From NCBI GenBank assembly GCA_035578155.1, contig JAPWDM010000005.1, positions 52,272,454 through 52,336,453 of the forward strand: DNA of 64,000 nt, read 5' to 3'. The position numbers were made by a program, and so were the translations under genes. The first letter of the stretch is position 1, and every line of letters begins with the position of its first letter. Positions 46,601 through 58,705 of this stretch are shown in pieces. The notes under the pieces were generated by a model, which saw only the letters and a program-made list of their open reading frames with translations, ran no database searches and was not told the DNA's origin. The stretch is from Brachynemurus nebulosus. Taxonomy: Eukaryota; Arthropoda; Insecta; Neuroptera; Myrmeleontidae.

Positions 46601-49600
46601 GATTCAACAAATTAATGTACGTTAAATATTTTTTCATTTGTTTTCACGGTATAAATACTTAACTTTTGAAGTACAGCGACATTCAAAGATTATGGAATAA
46701 AAACAATCAGCCACTATGTTAGAAATTGACTGGTGCAGGTGCCGCCATCTGTTCCACATTTTCCGAAATACGGTATAATTCTAAATAATGTTCAATTTTG
46801 TCAACATAGTTTAGTATAATTTATATTTTGTAAATTCCTAGGGTTCACTTTTTTGATGTTGGGATCTTTGATTTTTTTTCCTTTTCTGTTTTTGTAACCT
46901 TATCTATTATACTTATCACTGGCTATAAAAAGTCCGACATTTTGAGACAAAAAAATTTTTCTATATGGTTTGTTTAAAAGGGTTAATTGGCACAGCAAAG
47001 ATTATGCGTGCGCCTCTGGTGGTAAAATTAGAAGCTATATCATGTATTTTACAAATTATGTGCGCCAATCAAATATATACGTACATTAATAATTTTTACT
47101 TGACACAACTTCTAATTTTACCACCAGAGGTACGAGTGAGAATCTTTACATTCTTAATAACGCAGATAATATTTAGAAAAATATTTAAATTTATTGTAGT
47201 AATACTTTTGTTTTTGAAAAATACCATTTCAAAATTAAATACTATTGGGAAATCAAATGAAGGCGTGATTTAATGTTTAGCAGCCTACCCACAATATTTT
47301 TTCTCATTCGTTACCAGATAGCTAAAGTTTACAGCTAAAGAAATGGTAGAAATTTAGAAATGTTCGTAGACAATAAATTATTATAAAAAAGATAAAAATG
47401 ACTCTCCAAAAAATATACCAGTTTGTATTTTGGAAACAAAACAACAAATTTTGTGAATTATCAAAACCTAATAAAAAGACATTAATAGTTACTTTTTTAA
47501 TCGCTAGTTCGCGTATCTAAATTGTACGATTTCAAAATCAGAACCATAAAAAAATAAGCATACTCTAATCCCTGACAATTTTTTCCTATATTAAAATTTG
47601 TATGTTCGCACTTCTCTGAAACAGATTGTATGATTTAAAGTTACTGTTGATAATTTTTGTCATGCAGTCTTTCCGTGCTTTATTGAAAATAATCAACTTA
47701 CATTTAAATAATGTTTCCTCTGAAAACTTGCTTGACACTTTCGACAAGTGAAACATTTTTTTACAGAGTGACCGACTCTTAAATGTACTGAATAATTTAT
47801 CCAATCTGTGAATTTCTTATTACAATTTTCTAAATTGCAGACGAATTCCTCTTCTGGATGATTATCGGACAAAATATGATCGTAATATGAATCCTTTCTG
47901 TTAAATGTTATACTACAATCATAACAGTAGTATTTGCTAGGTCTCTTAGTACGAGGCTTCTTGGGAATTCTTTTTTTAATTACTACTTTTTCTTCTTCAG
48001 GTTCTTGTTTAATCAGTTCAGTGGTTGGAGTATCCGTTTTCGTAGGGTTTTCTTCTGGTTGTAGTTCATCAGTATCGGATCTAGAATTGAAAAATTGATT
48101 CAAAAAACCGAAAAACTCCGAAGTCGTGTACAAAGCCCAGCGATTAACTGACCAAAAAGACATCAGTTACATTGTTTATTATGGATAAGTATTACTATTT
48201 GGGACCGAATTCATTATTCAAATTTTATGCACTATATTACTGTTTTTACAAATTTATACCTTTATACTGTTTTTTACAAATTTATACCTTTCGATGTATG
48301 ATTAACGTTTGTTTTTTTTAAAGATTTTGTACTCCACATATAAAAGTTTTCCTAATTTTTCTAAAATTTATTAAAGATATGGATGTTATAATTAATTTAT
48401 TCAATGATAATGATAATGTGAAAGATGATTACAGCTGTTTGACTTATAAAGACGACATAATGCTGAAGTTTTAATATATTGAATCGAAAACTAAAGAATG
48501 CGTTTCAAGTGACTTAATAAAAGATTAACAATTTATTTTGTGGAAAATATTTTAATTTTATTATTTTTTGAGATCTTATTCAAAAAAATACTAACAAATT
48601 TTAGAAAATTTACAAATGTGCCTAATGAGAATATAACTACACATCTACGGGAATATTTGTGACCGAGAAATTTCACATTCTGTAAAGTCACACATGTCCA
48701 CTGATTCATAATAGTCATAAATTAATTATTTGAAAGACATGTCTTATGATACAATTGATGTATTTATCAATTTTTTAATTTTTATAATGAAAATATGCTT
48801 TCATAAAAAAATTAAAAAAATTAATAAATATTTATATTAAAAAACTTTTTAACTTTTTTCAATTTTGATTTCAGGATCAGGATTGATGCTTAAAAGTCCC
48901 GAAATCTCGGAATTAAAGTTTTAATACCCGAATTATTGCCCTAGTTGGTACGAATCCATACTTTATGTATAAACACCTGTATCTGTGTACTAGTACTAAG
49001 TACATACATAAATTTTCTTATAATTGTACACGGGTCTGTATTTTTGTGTCCGTACTACTGCGTATGTGCATGTAAATATGAGGCCTTTATAACTGAATTT
49101 TTCGCTAAGCTTTACTGTTTAGCAGTACTTGTGTATTAAGGGGCCAACCGTCCCGGATTCTGCGGGGCAGTCTCGGAAAAGCAGCTGCTGTCCCGCATTG
49201 AAATTTTTGTTAAAATATTCCTAGAATGAGTCTAATGTGTCCCGGAAGTCCCACATTTAGTAGACTGGAAATAATAAAAAAAATTTAATTGACAAGTAAA
49301 GGTCCCGAGGCCGGACGATCTTAATATTTAATAAATCATTTGGGAATGCCGCTTGCTCTCGTTTTGAATCAATTTGCACTTTTTTTGAATCACAGTTGAC
49401 TTGCTTTAGACATTTTTGTATATTCCTGTCTCACTTTCCATGTTCTAGAGAGAAGGGTCAAGTATTAACGCTCGGTATATATCGTATACAGTATACGATG
49501 TATACCGAACGTTAATACTTGACCCTTCTCTCTAGAACATGGAAAATGAGACAGGAATATACAAAAATGTCAAAAACAAGCCAACTGTGATTCAAAACAA

Positions 49601-50252
49601 GTCCCGCATGACTAGTGAAAAAGTTGGTCGCCTTATTGTGTATGTTAGAAACATTAGCATCTAATTATATACTAACTGTGATTGGCAAATATTATCTTCT
49701 TTTAAATCCATTTTACCATCATCACGATGTATCACATATTTTTCAAGTTCTGGAATAATTTGTAGTAAAACCAAAGGAGAATTCAGTATCCTCTACAATC
49801 AAAATAAAATCGATTTTACTATATGTATAAAACATTTTTAAAAACCACCACCTTAAATATCTTTTCTTACATAGCTAATTCCATTAATTCGTATAGTTTT
49901 GTTCGTTTGGCGTAATTTATTTTCTGATGCTTCACAGTCTCGTTTAAATAAATAAGCTGTTTCAAGTCGAGCTTTACAAGTACTGCACAATAAATGTGGT
50001 AATCCATCGTCTTTCTCAATCTACAAGATTTATAATTTACAGAAATTCAAATTTATTTTGAATTTTTTAACTTACTTTTACGGAAGCGCAATACATTATC
50101 ATGTCACATATTGAGTCATTATATTTCTCCGAATATTTATCATAAATTGAATACATAACACCTTGTTTTTTTAGGCAAATTCGACAAATCTCCGATATAG
50201 TTTTTAGATAAATTGAATTCAAATTATTCAAAGTATTAATGGACACTAACAT
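43601..50252 (-). CDS. gene D: ZAD-C2H2 zinc-finger protein with shifted start, 512 aa
   Basis: Exons on the minus strand: 50252-50076, 50020-49871, 49792-49677, 48080-47702, 46142-46008, 45936-45798, 44043-43601 (1539 nt, one frame). The family ATG is ATA here ([12 protein letters not shown]). An in-frame ATG upstream at 50252 restores an open reading frame and would add an N-terminal extension (MLVSINTLNNLNSIYLK). ZAD cysteines are kept (CRIC; LLCSTC). The linker exon is short (116 nt). The third finger has YLN at the junction where the paralogs have YLD. Eleven fingers are kept; one linker is THTNEWPFK instead of TGERPFK. TGACGTCA is not seen upstream. The gene could be active with the new start, or could be starting to decay. 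Confidence 0.75.
45188..45583. mobile_element. TTAA-bounded TIR element with nested MITE
   Basis: The left end TTAACCTTTAGTG pairs with the inverse right end TTAACCCTTAGTGCATCG. A TTAACCC-type end is typical of piggyBac-like MITEs. The family G MITE at 45297-45502 lies inside. It is in a gene D intron. Confidence 0.55.
45297..45502. mobile_element. MITE, family G (nested in a TTAA element)
   Basis: AGCGACGCAAAGATTACAC on the left and AGAATCTTTGCGTCGCCAAT on the right. The interior is closely related to 23567-23793. Confidence 0.65.
46247..46409. mobile_element. short TIR element, CAACCAACATAAG ends
   Basis: CAACCAACATAAGGTTGCCGG on the left is matched inverted by CCGGCAAACTTATGTTGGTTG, and TGCGCA occurs on both inner sides. 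It is in a gene D intron. Confidence 0.55.
46733..46986. mobile_element. TTAA MITE, family T2 (partial)
   Basis: It carries GGTGCCGCCATCTG, TACGGTATAATTC and the terminal GTTTGTTTAAAAGGGTTAA. The left end is missing. It abuts the family G MITE directly. Confidence 0.5.
46987..47156. mobile_element. MITE, family G
   Basis: It starts TTGGCACAGCAAAGATTATG and holds the inverted pair CGCCTCTGGTGGTAAAATTA and TAATTTTACCACCAGAGG. It is in a gene D intron. Confidence 0.55.
49385..49595. repeat. foldback palindrome, about 105-bp arms
   Basis: It starts TTGAATCACAGTTGACTTG and ends CCAACTGTGATTCAA. The arms hold CTCTAGAGAGAAGGGTCAAG and its inverse, with TCGTATACAGTATACGA at the centre. It lies in a gene D intron. 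The LTR element interrupts a second copy. Confidence 0.8.
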
Positions 50253-50324
50253 CGTGAATATGGCGTGTTTAGCATTACCAAGATATTAATTTTTTATTAT
50301 TATTAAATTCATTGTTAATGATAA

Positions 50325-50720
50325 ATATAAAAGTTTGGACGTTTATGTCTCGGTCATACCAAAACGGCTGAACCGATTTTGAGAAAATGTATATAGGTAT
50401 GTTACAATATATTTAAACTACACTCTAAATTAACACAAAGGATAAATTTTGTCCAAATTAAAGGTTCTTGTTTAGTTGCAAAGCCAATTTGTACCAATTA
50501 TTTAATCACGCCATATGAATTCGAACTAAATAATAAAATAATTTAAACCCGATTTTGAAAATTCTTGTAAGATGAATCACCCAATTACATTAAAATTACT
50601 GAACCAAATTTTTATTAAATTTGATTTTCGACCAGAAACATTATTTCTTTTATTTATTTATTTCATATCAAGGACTAAGGCTCAAAACGAGCGAACCCGA
50701 GATCATAACTAGTTAGTAAT
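50325..50720. repeat. dispersed repeat related to 17326-18115
   Basis: It opens AAAAGTTTGGACGTTTATG, then CCAAAACGGCTGAACCGAT, and ends near GAACCCGAGATC. Confidence 0.45.
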
Positions 50721-51066
50721 AAATAGTATTATTAGAAAGTCATGTTGACAAGTAATTTGGACGCGGATGTATTCAGACTTTGGTGTAGACTAGGACCAAA
50801 CAGGATTTTAGGACAGTCACAATTATAATTACACAATTATAACAGATACAATTTCCTGATATCTTCAACAGTTTATTAATTATAATATATTAAGTAATTA
50901 AAAGTTTTTTGTATAAAAAATTTAAAAACAATTTTATATTTACAATTTACTTTTTGAAGCTTCTAAACCACATTGTCAGCTTAGGCCATTTTTGGAACAT
51001 CTCCCACATAACTCGACATAGTTCGACATAATCAATTTACTATCAGACATATAAATTAATATAATA

Positions 51067-51221
51067 CAGTGATTCTCAAACTTTCTGGTCCGCGACCCCC
51101 CTTTACACTTAAAAATTTCAAAGGACTCTTGAAATATATAGAAATGGATAGGAAATGTGTAGAAAATGAGTATGTCATCTGTATTCAATTGTTTCTGCGA
51201 CCCCCACTTTGAGAATCACTG
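51067..51221. mobile_element. hAT MITE (155 bp)
   Basis: The ends are CAGTGATTCTCAAACTTTC and GTGGGGGTCGCAG-type sequence closing with GAGAATCACTG. The flanks ATATAATA and CTATAATA form an 8-bp duplication with one mismatch. Confidence 0.7.
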
Positions 51222-51654
51222 CTATAATATATATTACACTCCTTGGAGGATGTTAAGCAGTTCTTACATTTAAAAAAATGGTCTTTTATTGTATTTTGAC
51301 ATTTAATTTTCATAATTTTGATTCAAAGTATATAACCTGTCCTCTTCTAATCGGGTTATGTAGTTTATGGAAGGCCCTTTAATACAAAATTAGTACATAA
51401 ATGTCGTTAATTCGACGAATGTTATTGAGATTATTGTGATTCAAATTTTTTTTTGAGACTTTTGTTGAAAGTTTCATTGGCAGTTTTTGTTTTTATTTTG
51501 TCATTTATACAAATTTTAATGACGAAGATTAGATTTTCGCAAGCATAATCGAACAATTTGTCGTCTCTAGTGTCAATGTCAAGAATTAAGATTTAAACTG
51601 TAGTAAATTAGAATAACAAAAATTACTTATAAAAGGAATTTTGCCTCTTTCTAT

Positions 51655-54600
51655 TCAGTTCTCATGTTTTTTCTGATGTACACGGAGATAATGTTTTGTG
51701 GTGAAACTGCTATCACAGATATCACAAGAAAACAATTTGATTCCAGTGTGAGTTCGTTCGTGAACCTTAAGATCATTGCTACTTGTGAAGCCCTTTTGGC
51801 AAGTTGAACAAATGTACGGTCTATGACCGGTGTGAAATCGTTCGTGAATCGTCAAATTCGACTTTTGTCGAAAATCTTTCTCACAATAACTACATTTGAA
51901 TGGCCGTTCACCGGTGTGAATTCGAACATGCGATGCAAGTGATTCTTTCGTGCTACAACGATATTCACAGTAGTCACATTTGAACGACTTCACACCGGTG
52001 TGAATAAGAATATGGTTTGTTAAAAGAAATGGTCGAGAAAATCGTTTCGCGCAATAGGGACACAAATGTCTTTTCACTTTTTTGTTTTCTTCGGCTGCAA
52101 ATAAAAAAAAAAAAAAACGAATTAACATAATATATGAAAAAAGATCTTTAGAAAGTTGAAATGTACCTTTGCGAATTTTCTTACAGGTATGACGTTTCAA
52201 AAATAATTTTGTAGAAAATTTTTCATCACAATCATCACAACCGTATGAATCTTCAGTGTTGTGAATACGTCTGTGGGTTTCCAAGATGGACTCTGATGGA
52301 AAACACTAAAATTTGTAAAAAAAAATTGTTATTTGAGTTGAAAATTGACACGGAATTTTTAAGAATTACAAGTTCACCTTATCGCAATACTTGCACTTGT
52401 ATTTTTCGGTATGCATATTCATATGTCGTTCTAACGCTTTTGCCATTTGAAATCGTTCTGGACAATGTTCGCACACGTAAGGACGATCACCGTGTTGAGT
52501 AAATATGTGTCTCTAAAAGGTTAAATTTTAAAAAATGCAACACAATGTCAAAATAGAAATAAAATTAGACAAATTAATGAGGAAGGGCACATTTTAATTT
52601 TTGTAATTCCATAATCTGAAAGAATTCAGAAGGAGTTTTCCTCAAAGTTTGAGCTTGCTAATAAAAAAGTAATTTTTGAAATCGGACGTGATTTTGTTAT
52701 CAAAAATTAAAACTAATAATAGCATTTTTTTTAATTTCAAATTTTATCGAGTATCTGTGAAACATTATTAATGTATGACGAACTAAACTCGTATTTAAAC
52801 ATACGTTAACACTTTATGGTCCACGTTTTCAGCATCTGAAAATAGTCAGAACAACCGTAGAAGCCGATCGCGATCAGTAATCACACATGTGTAAGATCTT
52901 ACCGCAGGCAGGTACCGGCCAGAAACCAACACGACAAACACTCTTTGTGTGATGAGATCTGTAAACATTTATGGACGGATAATACATAAACATATAACTT
53001 TATATTATCATTTATTTTTTCTTTCTTTTTAGCGAATTTCCATTCTGGAAATTCAGCTATTACAGCAGCCCTTATGGTAAGACCTAAGTCCGGGACTATG
53101 GTAGAAATTTGTTTTAGAGCCTTTAGAACCCGAAAATCTAGTACTTCCCTAAAATTTATATACATCGTTGGAAAAAGAAAAAAAATTATGAAGAAAATGT
53201 TCTTATAATTTTTTTTCTGTGTTAAGTAGTTTTCGAGAAAATTGTAATTTATTTTATTATTATATTGCTAATGCTTTCTTTACGATATGAAATATAGAAA
53301 AAACAATTTTTTCTAGATAAAACAAGTGCTAGTTAGTTATTCACTATATGTATGTATGTGTTATACATAGCGTGTTATAATAACAATAGCTCTGTCTCAT
53401 CCAGAGATCTTTTTAAATTAAAATAGCCAGATTTTTTCAGAGTACGTTATGGTCGTACGTCAGAGTACGAAATTTTTGTATAATGTCCTCCTTTAGAGGA
53501 CAAAAGAGCCAAAAGAGCCAAAAATTAATTACTCAACTGATTTTGAAAATTGTTTCACTGTTAGAAAGCTAAACTATTTTAAATTGATACAGGTCTTAGA
53601 TGAGATCCGCCAGTGCCCAATATTTGGAAATTCGCTGTTATGCAGATGCTGCGACAGGGGTATTTTTTTTTAATTGTTTTAAAATGAGTATATGTAATAA
53701 AAGTTGTTTGTGCTTTTTTACCTTATAGTGTGTTTGTTATTATTTTTATTGAAAATGTGTATGTTTATTTATATAAAGTTTTTTGTTTTTTTATTTTATT
53801 AAAAATATTGCCAGCCCCTAGAGAAGTTTACTGTGAAAGTGCGTAGACCATATAGTCTTAATATTCATATGTTCACTTAAAATGTCGCAGTTAAGCTAAT
53901 ACTTGAACACTCGATTTTCTTTGGTATATATAACCAATTCATTATGTTAATTAAAATTCACTCAGTGATTGAAAAATTATCAAATTGGATCGACTGGGAA
54001 TCGAACTCGGATCTTTTAGTTGCTCGTCATGCGTCTTTACCGATTAGGCCACCGAACCGTTTCCGAGCCGATCCAATTTGATAATTTTTCAATCACTATG
54101 TAAATTTTAATTAATAATGGGACGTAAAAACTGAATACAAAGTTTTAGTCGTATAGTTTTTGAGAAAATCTACAGCGCAATTTTGAAAAAAAAAAAAAAT
54201 GGTGAAAATAACCAACTACATCTAATCAACTTACATCTAAATATGCTTTTTGTTGATAATTTGTTTGACATTTTCGACAAGTAAAACAATTTTCTACCGA
54301 ATGATCGAGTTTTAAATGTTCTGAATATTTTATCCAATCTATGAATTGCTTATTACAATTTTCTAAATTGCAAACAAATTTCTGATCTGGGTGATTTTCA
54401 GACATATGTGTATCAAGTCCGCTCTTTGTGGAAAACATTATACTACATCCGTAACAGTAGTAGTTTTTAGGCCTCGGACGGCGAGGTTTCTTAGGAATAT
54501 TTTTGGGAATTATTTTTTCAGATTCTTCAAGTTCTTGTTTAATCAACTCAGCGTATGGTGTATTAAGTGATGTATCCGCTTCCGTTGGCTTTTCGTCTAG

Positions 54601-55751
54601 TGTTAGTTCATCAGTTTTGAATCTAAAATTAGAATATATATTCAAGAAAACCGGAGACTTTCGATTAAATTATAAAGTTTGCATAGATATTCTATTGAGA
54701 AATCTTAGTGCCTGATAATATACTAACTCTGATTGGTGAAAATTTTCAACTATGTCAATTTTATCACCATCATCGTCTGAATTTTCTGATTTAATGTCGT
54801 TTTCATACAAATATTTTTCAATTTCAGGAATAACTTGTATTAAAAATAGAGGCGAACTGGAATTTTGAAATTGACATATTTCATTGAAATCACAATTTTC
54901 CGTTTTCAGTAGTCTCTGTAATAAAAATTAAATGATTTTATTTATGTATAAACCACAGACCAATGAACATATTATATATGATATTATAGACTAATTATAT
55001 AGATGTATAATTGAGGCAACCAGTCACGACCAAATTGCGACTTTAATAGTATTTTGTAATATAGTAATGGATGGTATCCGTAGTAACGTTTCCAAATAAT
55101 TATTGTAAAAATATAATATTGATAATAAAATTTTACTTTTTTGAGAGAAACTGCAAAATTTTGAAAGAAAAAAAGTGATATCCGCTTTATTTTAAAAATA
55201 CGTCCGTTTACAAATTATGTCCTGCAATAATTATAGTCGCATTTGCTCAAAAATTGACATTATATTATTTCATTAAATTTCACCCGTCTCACCCTGTTAC
55301 CTACTTCAAGAAAAATGCCTGCAAACTGGCTTTACGCTTTGTTTAGTAGTATAATGTAATAGTGTTCATTGGGCTATGGTATAAACCATTTTTGAAATTA
55401 ATGTTTTTTCTTACATAGTTAGTTCCGTTAATTTGTACAGTTTGACGCTTTTGGCATAATTTATTTTCGGACTCTTCACAGTCTCGTTTAAATAAATAAG
55501 CTGTTCCAAGTCGAGCTTTACAAGTATGACACAATAAATTTGGTAATCCATCCTCTTTCTCGATCTGTAAGATTTATAATTTACCAAAAAAATTCGATTT
55601 TTTGAAATTTTTAACTTACTATTACAGAAGCGCAGTACATTATCATGTCACATATAGGTTCATTATATTCGTCCGAATATTTATCATAGATTGAATACAT
55701 AGTATTTCGTTTTTTTAAACAAATTCGACAGATTTCTGACATCTGCGACAT
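51655..55751 (-). CDS. gene E: ZAD-C2H2 zinc-finger protein, 523 aa
   Basis: Exons on the minus strand: 55751-55620, 55564-55415, 54915-54728, 54622-54235, 52512-52378, 52305-52167, 52094-51655 (1572 nt, one frame, GT-AG). The start is [15 protein letters not shown], three residues longer than in B. The second cysteine pair is LLCHTC. The acidic linker is IKSENSDDDGDKID. Eleven fingers follow, the last exon ending HQKKHEN. The last intron (52095-52166) is only 72 nt, has no in-frame stop and is a multiple of three, so a retained form would also be translatable. A hAT MITE sits in intron 2 and a tRNA-containing repeat between the fourth and fifth exons. It is the most compact gene of the array. 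Confidence 0.87.
53041..53662. mobile_element. unclassified element, relative of 31169-31696
   Basis: It starts AGCGAATTTCCATTCTGG and ends GCGACAGGGGTA, inverse in orientation to the gene C copy. It shares the segment GTCCGGGACTATGGTAGAAA. It is in a gene E intron. Confidence 0.55.
53986..54058 (-). repeat. degenerate tRNA-like unit within a dispersed repeat
   Basis: On the minus strand it has TGGCCTAATCGG (A-box-like) and AGTTCGATTCC (B-box-like), with acceptor strands GGTTCGG and TCGATCC that pair imperfectly. It is flanked by inverted copies of TGATTGAAAAATTATCAAAT, and the body beyond matches the palindrome arms at 6318-6696. Confidence 0.55.
54954..55378. mobile_element. hAT MITE (425 bp), TSD GTATAAAC
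   Basis: The ends are CACAGACCAATGAACATAT and GTGTTCATTGGGCTATG. GTATAAAC is on both sides (54946-54953, 55379-55386) and fits nTnnnnAn. The same intron in genes C and D shows an uninterrupted site (ATATAAACCATTC and GTATAAAACATTT). Confidence 0.8.
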
Positions 55752-56132
55752 AGTTTTTAGAAAAATTGGACTCAAATTATATAAACAAAATATAAACTGA
55801 CATTAGCAGAGAATTTTATTCTTCTGATTAGTACATTAGGGTACATTAGGTACATTACGACATTTTATGGTAGTTGTGGTAGTTATGGTCGTTATGGACG
55901 TTATGGTATATCACGACGACGTAGAGATGGGCAAAAATATCGATATTTTAATTTCGATATAAAAGATCCGTATCACACTAATCAACATATGCAATTTATT
56001 AAAGCTTATTGTAGGCAATTAGCAATTTTTAAAAGAAATTTGTACAATAAATTGAATGTAGGAATTGTACAATACTATAGTTGTTTAATTTAAATATATG
56101 GAATTGTTGATATCGTGCGACGTAGTGTGTAA
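55752..56132. other. upstream region of gene E
   Basis: No other gene seen. It contains short direct repeats (GTACATTAGGGTACATTAGG and GGTAGTTATGGTCGTTATGG). TGACGTCA is not found near the ATG. Confidence 0.4.
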
Positions 56133-56150
56133 AGGCGCAATTCCACTGAG

Positions 56151-56254
56151 GCAACATGTAGCATGCGACAATGACGCATGCTACACTCAATCTTTCAATT
56201 GCAACAACATGAAGCAACATGTAGCATGCGACAATGACGCATGCCACATGTTGA
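56151..56254 (+). repeat. two direct subterminal repeats at the left end of the transposon
   Basis: The unit GCAACATGTAGCATGCGACA followed by ATGACGCATGC occurs at 56151 and again at 56214. Related GCATGC-containing segments lie inside the right end (59244-59280, CGCATGCCAC and GCGCATGCGAC). They are candidate binding sites for the element's proteins. Confidence 0.65.
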
Positions 56255-56362
56255 CCACTGTTTTCCGGGCACATGCGTCAGTTTTCGACAAGATTCAGCG
56301 TGTCGAACGATGTAGGCTTTTATCCGATAGTCATCGGTTCGGTGCTACTTGTATCTTGCAGC

Positions 56363-58705
56363 ATGGAGTGGACTATAGAGAAAACAACTTTGTTTATTGA
56401 AGATTATCACAATTCTCCAGAATTATGGAATAATAAAATTGCTGCTTATAAAGACAACAGACTTAAAAATGATAAGTTAAAACAAATAGCGACTAAATAC
56501 GAATGTACTGTGATTGAAGTGAAAAATAAAATCAAAAATCTACGTTCCGCTTTCCATCGTGAAAGGAAAAAACTACAGTCAAAGAAAAGTGGCTCATCTC
56601 CTCCCAAGAAAGGGAAATGGTTTGCGTTTGAGCTGTTGAGTTTTTTACTAGACGTCGATGAACATAGACAAACAACATCAACGGCCAGTGACAACGGAGA
56701 GGAATCTGCGGTGAGTTTTTTTTTGCACTAAAATATAGGGTCGCACCGGAACCAAATCGATCTTTTTATACCAAAACTATACATCATTTTTTATAATTTG
56801 ACCGTGAAATATTATTTTAATTATTCTTTTCTATTCTAGTTTTTGAAATATGTATTGGCATTTGAAAATTGGGATTTTTCAATTAGTTTACGGTCAATTT
56901 CCAACATTTTCACATGTATAGTTTTCTATAAAAATCCCTATTTGGTTTCTAGTGAGACTACAGTATTTAATATTTTCAAGAAAACATGTATTCAATTACA
57001 ATAGGTATTAATTTTTTTACTAATAGGTATAAAGCTTAAGCATAAAGATCCTGCCAAGGCACACGCCCTTCATCTGATGTAAAAAATCTCATAAATTCTT
57101 TCCTAACTTCTTTAGCTTCAAAAGTTGACCTTCGCGCTCTATGTTGTAAATTCAGCACGCCATTGTCGCCTTGGGTAGTAACCCTCCATGATCCAGGGAT
57201 AATGTTTCCATCTCGTGTTTCATGATCAAATGATCCCTGAGGAGAGTATAGTGGTCTCGACGTTTTACTTCTTCTTAAAAAGTTGTGAAGATAAATGCAT
57301 GTTGTTGTAATGATTTCAGCATTGTCCACATTCACCATAAGTGGTTTCCTAAAGACACGAAACACTGATGCTAGCAATCCAAAAGAATTTTCCACTACTC
57401 TGCGAGCGCGTGAATGTCTATAGTTATAGACCCTCTCACAGGAGCCTTTGTCATGGTAGCCGCTGAACGGTTTCATGATGTGTTCCTGTAAAGGGAACGC
57501 ATCATCCGTCAATATAACATAAGGCGATAACCTATTGCTCCCAGGAAGTGACTCCGGAGCCGGTAATGTTAGATTATTATTTGCCAACTTTTTATAAAAT
57601 ATTGTTTCTCGAAATACACCTCCGTCAGATATCCTGCCTTGACAACCAATATTAGCGTATATAAAATTATAGTCGGCATCTACAACTGCCATCAAAACAA
57701 TGCTAAAAGTTCCTTTGTAATTGTAAAATAAGCTGCCACTGTTTTTTGGGTTTTGCAAGACGATGTGTTTCCCATCACACGCTCCAATACAGTGTGGGTA
57801 ATTCCAGAGTACTTCAAAATCCCTTGCTATCTTTCTCCATCCATCTTCTGTGTCGGGAATCTGGAAAAAATAAAATCCTATTATCTATTTAATATAGTGT
57901 TTAAATACAGAATTCTAAAAAATTACAAGAACGCCTAATTATGTTTTACAAAAGTTGTTTGACTTTCAAAAATCTACGCATCCAAAATAAAGTCGAATAT
58001 ACGAAGTGGCTCATAGAGTTACAAAGCAATAAATTTTGATTTTTTTTAGATAAAATACTCGATTTATTGTTGCAGAATGAAGATGATATTTCGGTCTCCA
58101 ACACAGAAGATACTCAAGCAGAAGTCAGTAATATAGACGGTCGCAGAAGCTGTGAAGAGAGAAAGGACATAGTTATTGCCCCTAAGAAGAAGACAGAGAA
58201 AAAGAAGCGGTTTATATCTCCTTCCGATCGCGAGGAAGAAGCATATAATATTCTAAAAAGTGCATGCCAAAGAGATGAGTTTTCAACGTACGGAGAGCAT
58301 GTAGGCAATGAACTGCGGCATCTAAACCCTAGAGCACAAACGATTGCAAAGCACTTGATCAACAATATATTATTTGACGCTAGTATGGGCAAATATGATG
58401 CCCAAACTAGCACTCGCACTTCCACACCTTTTGAAACCTACGAAAGTAATTACAGTCAACCATGCTCCGTGGCTTCTGCTAGTCCTCACCAATCAAGATT
58501 TTCTGATCACAGCAATATCTATGTACTGCCATCTGACAACTTGAGCAGTGAACCACCCTCCGTGACATCTGCTTGTTTGCGCCAATCAACATCTTCTGAA
58601 TCCAGCAATATTTATGTACAGCCATCTGACAACTGTGGAAACAATAAAGAACAAGATCTTTCGACTTTCACAGTACTCTCTGAGTTTCTTGTTTCTAAGC
58701 CCTAA
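56363..58705 (+). CDS. MADF-type DNA-binding protein of the Harbinger element, 325 aa
   Basis: Two exons, 56363-56710 and 58076-58705, joined at GCG|GTGAGT and TTGCAG|AAT in phase 0 (978 nt). Residues 1-90 form a MADF-like domain: FIEDYHNSPELWNNKIAAYK, then KNKIKNLRSAFHRERKK. A basic stretch (PKKKTEKKKR) near residue 155 could be a nuclear signal. Residues about 185-225 (EHVGNELRHLNPRAQTIAKH) resemble a BESS-like segment. The rest is Ser-rich with two similar SNIYV/PSDN blocks. In known elements the partner protein helps carry the transposase into the nucleus and onto the ends. Its intron contains the large transposase exon on the other strand. Confidence 0.85.

Larger units (their letters stand above)
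50253..51654. other. intergenic between D and E
   Basis: No gene seen. A dispersed repeat at 50325-50720 (CCAAAACGGCTGAACCG, related to 17326-18115) and a hAT MITE at 51067-51221 occupy part of it. Confidence 0.45.

Noticed and set aside
51655..52284. One long open frame as a single unspliced exon of gene E
   Set aside because: The acceptor, donor and paralog comparison show a 72-nt intron at 52095-52166; the open frame is accidental or allows retention only.
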